Assembly: GCA_934464615.1 (NCBI GenBank)
Contig: CAKSKA010000003.1
Location: 62,001 to 126,000, forward strand
Direction of reading: 5' to 3'
DNA from: an uncultured Eubacteriales bacterium
GTDB taxonomy: Bacteria > Bacillota > Clostridia > Oscillospirales > Acutalibacteraceae
DNA length: 64,000 bases
Shown here: positions 44,889-53,498 of the stretch, piece by piece
Layout: each line of letters begins with the position of its first letter
Position numbering within the stretch: position 1 is the stretch's first letter
The notes under the pieces: generated by a model
The model's input: only the letters and a program-made list of their open reading frames with translations
Told to the model about the DNA's origin: nothing
The model's database searches: none
Position numbers and translations under genes: made by a program

Positions 44889-46043
44889 TCACAACTTACT
44901 TAAATTTGCCTGACGCGATATTGAAAGCACGACGCCCATTTGCGCCAACAGTATTACAAGCGCCGTTCCGCCGTAGCTGAAAAACGGAAGGCTGATGCCC
45001 GTATTAGGTATTGTATTTGTAACTACAAGTATATTAAGCAATGCCTGAAGTCCTACCTGAAAAGTCAGTCCCACCGCCATAAGACAGCCGAATTTATCGG
45101 GAGCCTTTAAGGCTATTGTAAAACCGCGCCAGACAAGCGCGCAGAACAGCGCAATTATTATTAACGCGCCTATAAGACCTAATTCCTCGCAGACTATGGA
45201 AAAAATAAAATCGTTATGCGGTTCCGGTACATACAGGTACTTTTGTCTGGATTTTCCGAGACCTCTTCCCATAATCTTACCCGAGCCTATGGCAAGCAGG
45301 GATTGTATGGTCTGGTAACCCTTGCCCGAAGCGTCTGCCCACGGATCAAGCCAATATTTAATACGGTCGCTGCCGTAACTTACAACACCTGTAACCATGG
45401 CTATTACCGCGCCGCCTATTCCTACTGCCGCGCCGCCGATAATATACGGTATTTTAAGACCGCCTATTATCATAAGCACAATGCCTATAATAAATATAAG
45501 CAGCGTAGCCGACAGGTGCGGCTCCTTAACAACAAGTACGCACACTATACCCAGCAGCAGCACAAGTATTAAAACAAATTTAAGTTTTCCCATAACCTTG
45601 TAATTACGGGAAATTAAATGCGAAAACAGCAGTATTATCGCAAATTTCGCAATTTCGGACGGCTGAAACGTAAGCGGCCCTATAGCTATCCATCGGCGTA
45701 CATCCATACCTTTTACCATAGGCGGAATAACCAGCAGCACGCCCAACATCAATACGGAAATTATATACAGCGCCCATGCAAATTTACGGTATACGTGGTA
45801 GTCTATCCTAGACACCAAAAACATTATTACCAAGCCTACAGCCGCAAATGCCGACTGCCTTACTATAAACTTAAAGCTACTGCCGTAATATGTCAGCGAA
45901 TAAACGTAACTTGCGGAAAACAGCATAATAAGCCCTGTGGTTAAAAGAATAAGCACAAGACTTAAAAAAGTTATATCTACCCTGCCCCGACGCGTTTTTA
46001 GTTTTGACGGCGCAGTTGCCGTTGCGGTGTTTTCCGATGCCAT
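44889..46043 (-). CDS. ftsW: SEDS-family peptidoglycan glycosyltransferase FtsW/SpoVE
   Basis: 384 residues with about ten membrane helices. SEDS hallmarks are FQPSEIAKFAIILLFSHLI (about 126-144), LDPWADASGKGYQ (about 235-247) with the essential Asp, PEPHNDFIFSIVCEELG and LPFFSYGGTALV. It polymerises lipid II together with the class B PBP encoded upstream. FtsW and SpoVE cannot be told apart by sequence alone; position in the dcw cluster favours FtsW. Confidence 0.93.
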   Translation of the reverse strand: MASENTATATAPSKLKTRRGRVDITFLSLVLILLTTGLIMLFSASYVYSLTYYGSSFKFIVRQSAFAAVGLVIMFLVSRIDYHVYRKFAWALYIISVLMLGVLLVIPPMVKGMDVRRWIAIGPLTFQPSEIAKFAIILLFSHLISRNYKVMGKLKFVLILVLLLGIVCVLVVKEPHLSATLLIFIIGIVLMIIGGLKIPYIIGGAAVGIGGAVIAMVTGVVSYGSDRIKYWLDPWADASGKGYQTIQSLLAIGSGKIMGRGLGKSRQKYLYVPEPHNDFIFSIVCEELGLIGALIIIALFCALVWRGFTIALKAPDKFGCLMAVGLTFQVGLQALLNILVVTNTIPNTGISLPFFSYGGTALVILLAQMGVVLSISRQANLSKL

Positions 46044-46063
46044 AGCGTCCTCCGTTAAGTTGA

Positions 46064-46088
46064 TGTAACAGGTTTGAATCCTGTCACA
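46064..46088 (-). repeat. Intercistronic stem-loop repeat, copy 1 (mraY/ftsW)
   Basis: In the mRNA, TGTGACAGG and CCTGTTACA form a 9-bp stem (one G-U) around ATTCAAA, immediately after the mraY stop codon. A nearly identical element lies between spoVAC and spoVAD (57652-57678). Confidence 0.7.
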
Positions 46089-47105
46089 CTATATAATCAG
46101 CGGTAAAACCGAAAGTAAACAACCGGCAAAAGTCACAAGGGAAAATACCAAAACAATTTTTCCTTCCGACCAGCCGCACATTTCAAAGTGGTGATGTATA
46201 GGTGCCATTTTAAAAAGGCGTTTTTTTGTCTTTTTAAAATACAACACCTGCAATATTACGGAAAATGCTTCTATTATATAGAGTATACCCGCCAAAATCA
46301 GCATTATAGGTCTGCCGATGCCGAATGACAACGCCACAACCATACCGCCTAAAAACATAGAACCGGTATCGCCCATAAACACTTTTGCGGGATGCGCATT
46401 CCAAAGTAAAAATCCTGCGCAGGCTCCCGCAGCGGCGGCGGCAAGCGCATTGTAAGCGGAATCCTTTAAAATTCCGGCGGCAATCATAAATGTACAGGAT
46501 ACAATCATAGTAACGGTAGATGCAAGTCCGTCTATGCCGTCGGTAAGATTAACCGCGTTTGTAAATCCATAAATAAAGAGTAACGATATCGGCCAGAATA
46601 TCAGTCCCGCACCTTCCGTTACCGACACATCACCCAAAAACGGAATCCATGTTGTAGTAACGCCGGACAAATAAAGCGACAGCAGATAAACGGCGGCAAC
46701 CAAAAACTGTAAAAAAGTTTTTTGCTTTGCGGTAAGCCCCAGGTTACGCTTTTTCGCAACCTTTATATAGTCGTCTATAAACCCTATAAATCCCATACAA
46801 AGCGCCATAGCTCCGCCGGATATAAAGCGTATTAAATTTGTGTTTTCTTTTAATTCGTTTATAAGCGTGCTTGAAGCAAACGCCGAATATCCGACAGACG
46901 CCAACATTCCGGCTACAAGACCTATAAACATCATAATTCCGCCCATTGTTGGCGTACCCTGTTTGTTTTTATGCCATTTAGGTCCTATATCAAGTATTGT
47001 CTGCCCGAATTTCAGTTTGTGCAAATAAGGTATAACCGCATATCCCGACACAGCACATAAGGCAAATGCAACAACAGCCGCAATAACCGGTGAAAGCTCT
47101 ACCAT
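46089..47105 (-). CDS. mraY: Phospho-N-acetylmuramoyl-pentapeptide transferase
   Basis: A 338-residue ten-helix membrane enzyme that transfers phospho-MurNAc-pentapeptide to undecaprenyl phosphate, giving lipid I. Motifs: GTPTMGG (about 50-56), FIDDYIKV (the catalytic Asp-Asp pair), NAVNLTDGIDGLAS, FMGDTGS and MAPIHHHFEMCGW. It starts 21 nt after murE, where murF would usually lie. Confidence 0.96.
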   Translation of the reverse strand: MVELSPVIAAVVAFALCAVSGYAVIPYLHKLKFGQTILDIGPKWHKNKQGTPTMGGIMMFIGLVAGMLASVGYSAFASSTLINELKENTNLIRFISGGAMALCMGFIGFIDDYIKVAKKRNLGLTAKQKTFLQFLVAAVYLLSLYLSGVTTTWIPFLGDVSVTEGAGLIFWPISLLFIYGFTNAVNLTDGIDGLASTVTMIVSCTFMIAAGILKDSAYNALAAAAAGACAGFLLWNAHPAKVFMGDTGSMFLGGMVVALSFGIGRPIMLILAGILYIIEAFSVILQVLYFKKTKKRLFKMAPIHHHFEMCGWSEGKIVLVFSLVTFAGCLLSVLPLII

Positions 47106-47126
47106 AATTACTCTCCTTGCATTTTG

Positions 47127-48557
47127 TTATTTTAAATCTTTTAACGCTTCGGCAACAACTTCACGCTCGTCAAAATGTATTGTTTCGTCTTTAAGTATCT
47201 GATAAGTTTCGTGACCTTTGCCCGCTAATACAATTATATCATTTTTCTGTGCATTATCAATTGCGAATTTAATTGCTTTTTTCCTGTTTTCAATAACTTT
47301 ATACGGCGTACGCGTACCCTTAACGCCCACCAATATATCGTTTATTATGGCGGTCGGATCTTCGGTCCTCGGGTTATCGCTTGTAATTATTACATAATCT
47401 GCAAGGCTTACTGCAATCTCGCCCATTATATGTCTTTTTGTTTTATCCCTGTCGCCTCCGCAACCGAAAAGCACAACAAGACGGTGCTCTCTGTATTCGC
47501 GGAAAGTGTTAAGTATGTTTTTAAGTCCGTCGGGGGTATGTGCGTAGTCTATAACAACGGTGAAATCCCTGCCGGTAGGTACTACTTCCGCCCTGCCGCA
47601 AACGCCGTGCATATTTTTAAGCGCAGGCGCTATTACCATGGGCGAAATGCCGAGATGCACCGCGCATGCCGCAGCACAAAGTGAATTGTAAACGGTAAAT
47701 TTTCCGCCGGTGCCCACAGTAATTCGGTTTATAAAATTATACCCTACCATTTGATATTTTACACCGTCGGGTTTATAATCAATTTCTTTCGCGGTATACG
47801 TTGCGGCATCGCTTATTGCGGAATAGGTTATTTTTTCACACTGTGTTTCCTCAATAAGACGTTTGCCGTAATCATCGTCAAAATTAATTATTGCACATTT
47901 GCACATATTAAAAAGTCGCTTTTTGGCATTAAAATAATTATCCATTGTAATATGGTAATCCAAATGGTCCTGTGTTAAATTTGTAAACATTGCCGCTTCA
48001 AAAGTAACATTGCAAATTCTTTTTTGGTCAAGCGCATGGGAAGATACTTCCATTACGGCGTATTCGCATCCGGATTTTTGCATAAGAGAAAAAAGCGAAT
48101 TCAGTTCATATGCATCAGGCGTAGTATTTTTGGACGGTATAATCTCATCGCCTATTATATTTTGTATTGTACCTATAAGTCCTACTTTATGACCTGCCGC
48201 CTCAAGAATGTTCTTTAGCATATACGTTACCGACGTTTTACCGTTGGTACCCGTTACGCCTATTAATTTCATTTTATCCGCAGGGGAAGAAAACCACTTA
48301 GCGCTTATATTAAAATATTCTTCGTGCGTATCCTTTACGATTATTTGATTTTCAAGCTTTAAATCCTTTTCGCAAACAACCGCTGCCGCACCTTTTGCAA
48401 CTGCGTCTGCGGCAAATTTATGACCGTCGGTTTTAGTGCCGTTTATACAAACGAAAACATAACCGGGTTTTACAGCGGCGGAATTACAGGTAATCCCCGT
48501 AATTTCCGCGTCGGCAAGGTTTGCGTTATCGGTTGTGATCAAATTCTTTAATTTCAT
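47127..48557 (-). CDS. murE: UDP-MurNAc-L-Ala-D-Glu:meso-diaminopimelate ligase
   Basis: A 476-residue cytosolic Mur ligase that adds the third residue of the stem peptide. The P-loop is GVTGTNGKTSVTYML (about 109-123), and SDNPRTEDP (about 405) is the motif associated with meso-DAP rather than lysine. Three Mur ligase domains are complete. Between the PBP gene (12 nt) and mraY. Confidence 0.96.
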   Translation of the reverse strand: MKLKNLITTDNANLADAEITGITCNSAAVKPGYVFVCINGTKTDGHKFAADAVAKGAAAVVCEKDLKLENQIIVKDTHEEYFNISAKWFSSPADKMKLIGVTGTNGKTSVTYMLKNILEAAGHKVGLIGTIQNIIGDEIIPSKNTTPDAYELNSLFSLMQKSGCEYAVMEVSSHALDQKRICNVTFEAAMFTNLTQDHLDYHITMDNYFNAKKRLFNMCKCAIINFDDDYGKRLIEETQCEKITYSAISDAATYTAKEIDYKPDGVKYQMVGYNFINRITVGTGGKFTVYNSLCAAACAVHLGISPMVIAPALKNMHGVCGRAEVVPTGRDFTVVIDYAHTPDGLKNILNTFREYREHRLVVLFGCGGDRDKTKRHIMGEIAVSLADYVIITSDNPRTEDPTAIINDILVGVKGTRTPYKVIENRKKAIKFAIDNAQKNDIIVLAGKGHETYQILKDETIHFDEREVVAEALKDLK

Positions 48558-48569
48558 ACTTTTTCCTCT

Positions 48570-50816
48570 TTAATCTGCAATATTATCTGAACTTGTATCT
48601 CTGAAATACACTGTTATAACAGTTCCGTTGTTTACGGTTTCGCCGCGTCCTATACTCTGTTTATACGCAACCACATTACCTCCGGAAGTATTTCCGGCAA
48701 ATTTTATGTTAAGTCCCGCATTTGCGGCAGTTGCATTTGCCGATGAAATGTTAAGTCCGGTAAAATCGGGTACCGTAGTCTGCGAAGTATCTCCGCTTTC
48801 TTCCGTATAAAGTATTACCACGCCGCCCGAATGGAGCGAATTACTTGACGACGGCATCTGTTTTACAACCTTTTCGCCGTTGCCGACTACCTTATATGTA
48901 AGTTTTGCATTTGTAACTTTACCCTTTGCGGCACTTATTGTCTCACCTACCACATTCGGCACGCTTATGGACAAATTGGCAAGCTCGCTTTCGGTATACT
49001 GCGGCTCGTAGCCGAGGTACGGCAATACTTCCGCAAGTATTTCGGCGCCTATGGGGGCGGAAACCGCGGAACCGTAATATTGACCTGCGCTTGGCTCATC
49101 AATCATAACAAGAACCGCTATTTCGGGTTTATCCGCCGGTGCTACGGCAAGATATGAAGCTATGTATCTGTCCTTGCCGTCAGAACTCAGCGCTTCTGCA
49201 ACCTTTTGCGATGTACCTGTTTTACCGCCTGTACGGTAACCGGCAACATACATATTTTTACTTGTACTTTTAGAAACAACTGCCTCCATCATAGTGCGTA
49301 TGGTAGATGATGTTGTTTCGGATATAACCTGTCTTTTTACGGTTGTACCTATGGATTTTACTATATTTCCGTCGGCATCAAGCACCTTGCTTACAACATG
49401 CGGCTGAACAAGGTATCCTCCGTTAACCGCCGCAGCAACCGCGGTTATCATTTGTATCGGTGTAATTTTAAATGTCTGACCGAAAGAAGATGAGGCAAGT
49501 TCTACAGTACCCATTTTGCTCTCATTGTGATATACGGAATTCGATTCACCCGGCAGGTCGATTCCTGTTTTTTGGGTAAGACCGAACGCCTCAAAATATT
49601 TTGCAAAGTTTTTAACGCCCACAAGCTGACCTATCATAATATAAGCGGGGTTGCAGGAGTTAACCATTGTTTCAAGCAGATTTTGCGTACCGTGACCGCC
49701 TTTTTTATGGCAATCGTACGGTTGACCGGATATTGTAATGTGTCCTGTGCAGGTAAATGTGGAATTAGGATTTACCAGATTTTCCTCCAGCGCCATTGAC
49801 GCGGTTACAACCTTAAATACAGAACCCGGCTCGTATGTATCGGAAACCGCTTTGTTACGCCACTGACGGTTTTGCAGTTCGCCTTTTAACTTGCTTTTTT
49901 CTTCATCGTTCTCGACGGCATCGACCTTTGCCTGATCGTCCGCGGATAATACAAAAGGCTCATTGGGATCAAAATCGCCTTTTATCGCCATTCCCAATAT
50001 TTCACCGCTGTTTACGTTCATAACAACGCATGCGCCCCTGTCCTGTGCGGCATTGGCGGTAACGCCTTCCTCAAGGTACTTTTCGGCAATGTACTGTATG
50101 TAGTTATCTATGGTTAAAACGGGCGAATTGCCCTGTACGGCATCCTCCACACGCTCGTAAGTAAGCGGCATATTGGTGCCTTTTGCGCTTTTTGCGGAAA
50201 CTGCCCTGCCGGATACGCCGGTAAGGGTTGTGTTGTAGTAACTTTCAACACCGGCAAGACCTTGATTATCACTGCCGACAAATCCCAAAACGACCGACGC
50301 CAGATTTTCGTTGGGATAATAGCGTTTTGTAGTTTCCTCAAGACCTATGTAACTTGAAAGCTTTAAATCTTTCTTTTCTATAAAAAATTCTCTTATTTTA
50401 TCGGCAGTCGCTTTGTCGATTTTTTTCTTAACCGAAACATAGTATGTATTTTTTTCGGTTGCGGCGTAAACCGTATCCCTATCCACGTCCAAAAGTTCTG
50501 ACAAACCGTCGGCTATGGCGTTTTTAACCTCTTCTTTATTGGAAAGTTTTGATATGCCGTTAGGAGTTATAAAAACATTCCATGCAGGCGAACTTGTCGC
50601 CATTAAATTCATATTGCGGTCGTATATATCACCGCGCGGTGCGGAAAGCAATGTGTCGTAAAGTTGTTGTTCCAAAGCAAGATTGGAATACTTTTCACCG
50701 TTGACAACCGATATATTTACAAGGCTTACAGCCGTTACGGATGCCATAACCACAACCGCGGCAAGCATTACAACAAAAGTCCTTGTAAGCATTGATTTAG
50801 TTGGTTTGTTTGACAT
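48570..50816 (-). CDS. Class B penicillin-binding protein with PASTA domains (FtsI/SpoVD type)
   Basis: 748 residues. An N-terminal transmembrane helix (about 12-35), a pedestal with APRGDIYDRNMNLMATS, then the transpeptidase: SxxK serine in YEPGSVFKVVTA, SxN in MVNSCNPAYI, KTG in RTGGKTGTSQK. Two C-terminal PASTA repeats (about 630-740; ISVPNVVGETISAAKG and TTVPDFTGLNISSANA). It cross-links septal peptidoglycan with FtsW. PASTA domains are shared by SpoVD and some FtsI proteins, so the vegetative or sporulation role is uncertain; no second pbp is present here. Confidence 0.93.
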   Translation of the reverse strand: MSNKPTKSMLTRTFVVMLAAVVVMASVTAVSLVNISVVNGEKYSNLALEQQLYDTLLSAPRGDIYDRNMNLMATSSPAWNVFITPNGISKLSNKEEVKNAIADGLSELLDVDRDTVYAATEKNTYYVSVKKKIDKATADKIREFFIEKKDLKLSSYIGLEETTKRYYPNENLASVVLGFVGSDNQGLAGVESYYNTTLTGVSGRAVSAKSAKGTNMPLTYERVEDAVQGNSPVLTIDNYIQYIAEKYLEEGVTANAAQDRGACVVMNVNSGEILGMAIKGDFDPNEPFVLSADDQAKVDAVENDEEKSKLKGELQNRQWRNKAVSDTYEPGSVFKVVTASMALEENLVNPNSTFTCTGHITISGQPYDCHKKGGHGTQNLLETMVNSCNPAYIMIGQLVGVKNFAKYFEAFGLTQKTGIDLPGESNSVYHNESKMGTVELASSSFGQTFKITPIQMITAVAAAVNGGYLVQPHVVSKVLDADGNIVKSIGTTVKRQVISETTSSTIRTMMEAVVSKSTSKNMYVAGYRTGGKTGTSQKVAEALSSDGKDRYIASYLAVAPADKPEIAVLVMIDEPSAGQYYGSAVSAPIGAEILAEVLPYLGYEPQYTESELANLSISVPNVVGETISAAKGKVTNAKLTYKVVGNGEKVVKQMPSSSNSLHSGGVVILYTEESGDTSQTTVPDFTGLNISSANATAANAGLNIKFAGNTSGGNVVAYKQSIGRGETVNNGTVITVYFRDTSSDNIAD

Positions 50817-50854
50817 TTTTCCGCCTCCTTTGCAGTTCTCTTTAATACCCGAAA

Positions 50855-50880
50855 ACGAGAGTTAAATATTTAACTCTCGT
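50855..50880. promoter_or_regulatory. Perfect 26-bp palindrome between ftsL and pbp
   Basis: ACGAGAGTTAAAT and its exact complement form a stem without mismatch, between the ftsL stop and the PBP start. On the minus strand only four T residues follow, so it may be a leaky terminator, an RNA processing site or a protein operator. Confidence 0.6.
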
Positions 50881-50917
50881 ATCTCAAATAAAATATATTA
50901 GCCTTAAAGCCGTATTA

Positions 50918-51382
50918 TTACTCGTTAGAAACAACCTTTTCGCCCTTAGACGTTACGGCTGCGTTTTTATCGTTTACGTGTATATATACAACCTGATCCT
51001 TATCCATTTTTTTCATACCCAGTTTTGCGGCTGCGGATTCAAGATTGTTGTACGAAACTATTTTTTCCATATCAACATAAAGTTTTGTGTACTCCGCCTC
51101 AAGTTCGTTTATCTCGGTATTAACTTTATTTATTTCGGTATTTGTTTCGTTTATGCGTATGCGCAAATATATATTACCGCATACCGCCGCCAAAAAGAAA
51201 GCCGATATTAAAACCGAAACCAGACTTACGGAAACGGCTTTATTAACCGCCGCCTTGCGCCTTTTTACGTTGCTTTTGTTTTCGGGCATTTTAATAACAT
51301 TTTCTTTTTTTTCTTTTTTTGTAGGCATAAACAAATCAAAGTCATAAGCAAGGCTGTCATTGTAATACTTAAAATTGTTCAT
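50918..51382 (-). CDS. ftsL: FtsL-like division protein
   Basis: 154 residues with a bitopic layout: a charged cytoplasmic region of about 48 residues (RRKAAVNKAV), one membrane helix (VSVSLVSVLISAFFLAAVCGNIYL), then a coiled coil (NETNTEINKVNTEINELEAEYTKL) and a short tail containing AAAKLGMKK. Sequence conservation in FtsL is low; the call rests on topology and on position between rsmH and the PBP gene. Confidence 0.83.
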   Translation of the reverse strand: MNNFKYYNDSLAYDFDLFMPTKKEKKENVIKMPENKSNVKRRKAAVNKAVSVSLVSVLISAFFLAAVCGNIYLRIRINETNTEINKVNTEINELEAEYTKLYVDMEKIVSYNNLESAAAKLGMKKMDKDQVVYIHVNDKNAAVTSKGEKVVSNE

Positions 51383-51400
51383 TAAAATGTCCCCTGTTCC

Positions 51401-52321
51401 TTATAATTTTATTACTGTCCGCAAATTTGCACTTCTGCTTCGCGCATTTTCTTTAAGTTCCTGCTCATCGGCAGTTATCGGCTTTTTGTTGTAAAATTTT
51501 CCTCTCGGTTTTCTGCCGCATACACACACCGGAATATCGGGCGGACAAATACATCCCGTGCAAAACTCCTTAAATTTTTGCTTTACCGCTCTGTCCTCAA
51601 GCGAATGAAATGTTATAACAGATAATGCGCCGTGTGTGTTTAATAAATCAAACGCCGTATCAAGCGCGCCGTCTAAAATTTCAAGTTCTCCGTTTACGGC
51701 AATGCGTATTGCCTGAAAACTGCGCCTTGCCGGATGACCGTCGCGTCTTGCGGCCGCCGGCACTGCGGACGCAATTATATCCGCTAACTGCGTTGTTGTT
51801 TCAATCGGCGCTTTTTCACGCTGCAATACTATTTTATTTGCTATTCTGCGTGCAAATTTTTCCTCGCCGTAACGCCAAAGTATATCCGCCAGCACATCGG
51901 CGGAATAATTATTAACTATATCCCGTGCGCTTATACCCTCTTTGCTCATACGCATATCAAGCGGTGCTTCCTTATTATAGGAAAATCCCCTGTCTGCGTT
52001 GTCAAGTTGAAAAGAAGAAACGCCGAGGTCCAAAAGTATTCCGTCTACGCCTTTTATGTCAAGATCCTCAAGCACCTTGTCCATATCTTTAAAATTTGCA
52101 TGCACTACCGTTGCAGGATAATCGGCAAGCCGCTGAGTTGCCGTTTTTACGGCATCGGGATCCCTGTCAAGACTTATAAGTCTGCCTGTTGTAAGCAATT
52201 TTGCTATTCCGAGCGAATGTCCCGCACCGCCTGCGGTACCGTCTACATAAATGCCGTCCGGCTTAATATTTAAAGACTCTATTACCTGCCTGAACAATAC
52301 AGGCTTATGTACAAATTCCAT
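51401..52321 (-). CDS. rsmH: 16S rRNA m4C1402 methyltransferase
   Basis: A 306-residue SAM-dependent enzyme, formerly MraW. The SAM site is VDGTAGGAGHSLGIAKLL, then LLDLGVSSFQLDNADRGFSY (about 95-115) and VITFHSLEDRAVKQKF near 245. A Cys cluster CTGCICPPDIPVCVCGRKP lies close to the C-terminus as in most Firmicutes members. Second gene of the mraZ-led transcript. Confidence 0.96.
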   Translation of the reverse strand: MEFVHKPVLFRQVIESLNIKPDGIYVDGTAGGAGHSLGIAKLLTTGRLISLDRDPDAVKTATQRLADYPATVVHANFKDMDKVLEDLDIKGVDGILLDLGVSSFQLDNADRGFSYNKEAPLDMRMSKEGISARDIVNNYSADVLADILWRYGEEKFARRIANKIVLQREKAPIETTTQLADIIASAVPAAARRDGHPARRSFQAIRIAVNGELEILDGALDTAFDLLNTHGALSVITFHSLEDRAVKQKFKEFCTGCICPPDIPVCVCGRKPRGKFYNKKPITADEQELKENARSRSANLRTVIKL

Positions 52322-52332
52322 AGCCGCACCGC

Positions 52333-52755
52333 TTATAAATCGAACATATCGGCATCCTTAAATGCCTGTTCGGGTGTATATTCGTTTTCGTCCTTCCAGC
52401 GTTCGCTGCTCCAAAGTTCTATATACGAATCCATACCTATTAAGTGCGCGCTGCCGTCAAGTCCGGCATATTCCCGCAAGGAAGGCGGAACAACTATCCT
52501 GCCCTGTGCGTCAAATTCCACATTAAACGAACCGTCAAAAATAAAGCGCTTTATTCCGCTGCTTTTTGAGGACGGCAGTTCAGATAATTTTTGCACAAGT
52601 TTTTCCCACTGAGAAAAAGGATAAATGCAAAGGCATTGTTTGCCTGTTATGCCTCGGCAAATTATAAACTGCTCGCCGAGATCGACACGGAATTTAGCGG
52701 GAATGAAAATTCGGCCTTTTTTATCAATTGTATGGTCATAGCCACCGTACAGCAT
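52333..52755 (-). CDS. mraZ: Transcriptional regulator MraZ
   Basis: 140 residues with two AbrB-like swapped-hairpin domains. GYDHTIDKKGRIFIPAKFR (about 4-22) and VEFDAQGRIVVPPSLREYAGL (about 80-100) carry the duplicated DxxGRxxxP motif. MraZ forms oligomeric rings and binds tandem repeats upstream of the dcw operon, repressing it; matching repeats are present here. SD GAGGTG lies 8 nt upstream, inside the last repeat. Confidence 0.95.
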   Translation of the reverse strand: MLYGGYDHTIDKKGRIFIPAKFRVDLGEQFIICRGITGKQCLCIYPFSQWEKLVQKLSELPSSKSSGIKRFIFDGSFNVEFDAQGRIVVPPSLREYAGLDGSAHLIGMDSYIELWSSERWKDENEYTPEQAFKDADMFDL

Positions 52756-52765
52756 CGAATTTTCA

Positions 52766-52860
52766 CCTCACTTAATCCACTTTAAACCACTTTAGTTGTT
52801 TTTTAGTACACTTTGCACCACTTTTATATGCATTATATAATATTATCGTTGCAAATGCAA
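52766..52860 (-). promoter_or_regulatory. dcw promoter with five MraZ boxes
   Basis: Minus strand: TTGCAT (52855-52860), 17 nt, TATAAT (52832-52837). Downstream lie AAAGTGGTGC (52815-52824), AAAGTGTACT (52805-52814), an 11-nt gap, AAAGTGGTTT (52784-52793), AAAGTGGATT (52774-52783) and a partial AAGTGAGG (52766-52773) overlapping the ribosome binding site. The AAAGTGK unit with 10-bp spacing matches the box described for Firmicutes/Mollicutes MraZ. Confidence 0.88.
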
Positions 52861-52892
52861 TAGTTTTTGCAAAAAAAAATAAAAATAAATAA

Positions 52893-52930
52893 TCCCCTGC
52901 ACAACACAACAAAATGTGTTACACAGGGGA
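52893..52930 (-). terminator. Terminator of the zinc-ribbon membrane protein gene
   Basis: TCCCCTG and CAGGGGA close a longer imperfect stem with inner pairing of ACACA/TGTGT-type bases, followed on the minus strand by a long T-rich tract. Confidence 0.75.
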
Positions 52931-52948
52931 CTGTTTACTTTTATATAT

Positions 52949-53368
52949 TTAAAACGCAATGAATACTTTAAATTTATTACCGCATGCCGGACATTTAACG
53001 GTGTGTCTGCCGCGTTTTACCGGAAGCCTTAAAACAGCGCGGCACTTAGGGCAAGTGCGGTAGCGTTTATATTTTATATCGCGAATACGCGCTTTAAGCA
53101 TATTGAATTTAGGAATACGGTGTGTCAGCTTTTCATATACTTCATTTTCGCGCCGTCTGGCAGCGTGATTTTTGGAAAAGTAACGTAAAACAATAAGAAC
53201 AAACAAGAGCCACTGAACAGCAAAAATTATATTACGGAAAATAAGATTACGCACAAAAACCGTACATATAGCAATTACAATATAAACAAACAGCATAAAT
53301 TTTTCAAGCGCGTCTATGCCGTATTTATAATATACAAGATTATACAACCACTTCTTAAAGCCGTACAT
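52949..53368 (-). CDS. Small zinc-ribbon membrane protein, unknown function
   Basis: 139 residues. Two adjacent membrane helices (about 20-40 and 45-65: LFVYIVIAICTVFV, IIFAVQWLLFVLIVL), a basic stretch, and a C-terminal zinc ribbon CPKC-x-CPAC (about 107-132). A good AGGAG start and its own terminator support it as real. I recognise no named family. It lies upstream of the dcw operon on the same strand but is separated by terminator and promoter. Confidence 0.75.
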   Translation of the reverse strand: MYGFKKWLYNLVYYKYGIDALEKFMLFVYIVIAICTVFVRNLIFRNIIFAVQWLLFVLIVLRYFSKNHAARRRENEVYEKLTHRIPKFNMLKARIRDIKYKRYRTCPKCRAVLRLPVKRGRHTVKCPACGNKFKVFIAF

Positions 53369-53437
53369 AATATCAACTCCTGTGTTTATATTACCAAAAA
53401 AATATGAACAAATTTTTACCGAAATTAAAAAAAGCCC

Positions 53438-53466
53438 TTACATTATTTTACAAAATTTGATATAAT
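53438..53466 (+). promoter_or_regulatory. Promoter of the carD-family gene
   Basis: TTACAT (53438-53443), 17-nt spacer, TATAAT (53461-53466), 33 nt before the start codon. Confidence 0.68.
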
Positions 53467-53498
53467 TATATACAGCAATCAGGAACAGGAGATATATC

